Source: Phycisphaerales bacterium
GTDB lineage: Bacteria; Planctomycetota; Phycisphaerae; Phycisphaerales; UBA1924
Assembly (NCBI GenBank): GCA_020054055.1
Contig: JAGVLZ010000137.1
Location: 1 to 11,315, forward strand
Direction: 5' to 3'
Length of the DNA stretch: 11,315 bases
Shown here: positions 10,788 to 11,315 of the stretch, in pieces
How positions within the stretch are numbered: position 1 is the first letter of the stretch
How the letters are laid out: the number at the start of each line of letters is the position of its first letter
Position numbers and translations under genes: made by a program
The notes under the pieces: model-generated
Told to the model about the DNA's origin: nothing
Seen by the model: only the letters and a program-made list of their open reading frames with translations
Database searches by the model: none

Positions 10788-11315
10788 ATGCCCGACGCCC
10801 CCGCCTGGTCCCCCTCCGAACTCTCGGCGAATCCGCACGCCAACACCGAAAAAGCGGCCAAGGTCCGCCGCATGTTCGGGTCGATCGCCCACCGCTACGA
10901 CCTCAACAACCGCCTCCATTCCCTCGGCCGCGACCAGGCCTGGCGCCGCGCCGCCGTGCGTCTCGCAAAACTCAAACCCACCGACCACGTTCTCGACGCA
11001 GCCTGCGGCACGGGCGACCTCGCCCGCGCCTTCGCCGACGCCGGCGCTGCCCAAGTCACGGGCCTCGACTTCACCCCCGAGATGCTCTCCATCGCACGGG
11101 CGAAATCAGCCTCCTCCCCCGCTCCCAGCGGGGGAGGTGCCCGAGTCTTCGAGGGCGGAGGGGGCGAGGCCATTCGATACCTCGAAGGCGACGCCATGAA
11201 CCTCCCCTTCGACAACGCCTCCTTCGACATCGTCTCCATCGCCTTCGGCATCCGGAACGTCGCCGACCCCGCCCGCGCCCTCCGCGAGTTCCGCCGCGTC
11301 CTGCGCCCCGGCGGC
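10788..11315 (+). CDS. ubiE: UbiE/MenG (COQ5) quinone C-methyltransferase, 3' end outside window
   Basis: 176 codons are visible. The N-terminal block VRRMFGSIAHRYDLNNRLHS with AWRR (26-54) is the UbiE/COQ5 signature region. The SAM-binding motif I is LDAACGTGDLA (69-79), followed by GLDFTPEML, GDAMNLPF and SFDIVSIAFGIRNV, then RRVLRPGG at the window end. The enzyme methylates demethylmenaquinone (and demethoxy-ubiquinol where ubiquinone is made). In a planctomycete, menaquinone is the likely product, so menG is an equally valid name. Between ARAK (103-106) and IRYLEGDA (129-136) there are 22 residues of Ser/Pro/Gly-rich sequence where E. coli UbiE has about ten; this is encoded by a palindromic repeat. 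The frame is kept through it. No Shine-Dalgarno sequence; TACCAT lies 6 nt upstream of the ATG. Confidence 0.93.
   Translation, partial: MPDAPAWSPSELSANPHANTEKAAKVRRMFGSIAHRYDLNNRLHSLGRDQAWRRAAVRLAKLKPTDHVLDAACGTGDLARAFADAGAAQVTGLDFTPEMLSIARAKSASSPAPSGGGARVFEGGGGEAIRYLEGDAMNLPFDNASFDIVSIAFGIRNVADPARALREFRRVLRPGG
11113..11165. repeat. Palindromic repeat element inside the ubiE/menG coding region
   Basis: CCTCCCCCGCT (11113-11123), a CCC loop, and AGCGGGGGAGG (11127-11137) form a perfect 11-bp stem. GTGCCCGAGTCTTCGAGGGC then holds a small second stem (GCCC/GGGC), and GGAGGGGGC closes the unit. The order CTCCCCCGC, GCGGGGGAGG, short stem, GGAGGGGG is, from memory, that of a dispersed intergenic repeat in several GC-rich bacteria. 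Here it is read in frame as a Ser/Pro/Gly-rich linker. Confidence 0.65.

Noticed and set aside
9382..11199. 605-codon plus-strand frame
   Set aside because: It starts inside the dipeptidase in another frame, runs antisense to the whole M48 gene and overlaps ubiE out of frame; it is a GC-skew artefact.

Overview
This is a GC-rich chromosomal window from what looks like a planctomycete, possibly of the Phycisphaerae type. The evidence is a Planctomycetota-style pseudopilin with a C-terminal FIDGS motif, many genes without a Shine-Dalgarno sequence, and intergenic gaps filled with short inverted repeats and CTCTGTGTCCTC-like boilerplate typical of these genomes. The phylum call is an inference; no rRNA gene or other marker is present. 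I see no tRNA, rRNA, CRISPR array, transposase or phage gene.

Layout. Bases 1-481 hold the 5' part of a VOC (glyoxalase-like) gene on the minus strand. Bases 482-1038 have no convincing gene but contain two dyads and a terminator-like hairpin. A minus-strand cassette of three exported proteins runs from 3423 down to 1039: a membrane-anchored protein of unknown fold, a small cysteine-rich secreted protein, and a pseudopilin. Its promoter (TTGACT-18 nt-TAGACT) has a run of ten C inside the spacer, the arrangement expected of a phase-variable promoter. From 3561 onward come mostly housekeeping genes: 3-oxoacid CoA-transferase subunit A (3561-4283), a NAPE-PLD/UlaG-like metallo-beta-lactamase-fold hydrolase (4542-5471), cardiolipin synthase on the minus strand (5455-6876), a HAD hydrolase (7003-7692), CoA-transferase subunit B (7814-8476), an M19 dipeptidase (8535-9632), an M48 lipoprotein metalloprotease on the minus strand (9727-10683), and the 5' part of a UbiE/MenG methyltransferase (10788 to the window end).

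How the genes fit together. The two CoA-transferase subunits should form one enzyme, yet they sit 3.5 kb apart with three unrelated genes between them. The MBL hydrolase and cardiolipin synthase both point to phospholipid chemistry and their 3' ends overlap, but they are convergent. The rest is a loose series of single genes. Six genes that lack a Shine-Dalgarno sequence have a TAnnnT hexamer 6-9 nt before their ATG, which suggests leaderless transcription. Three other genes have a clear Shine-Dalgarno sequence and no such hexamer.

Most notable: the C-tract promoter of the surface/secreted cassette, the leaderless-promoter pattern, a dispersed palindromic repeat inserted in frame inside the UbiE/MenG gene, the split CoA-transferase pair, and a family of GAA-loop hairpins between genes.
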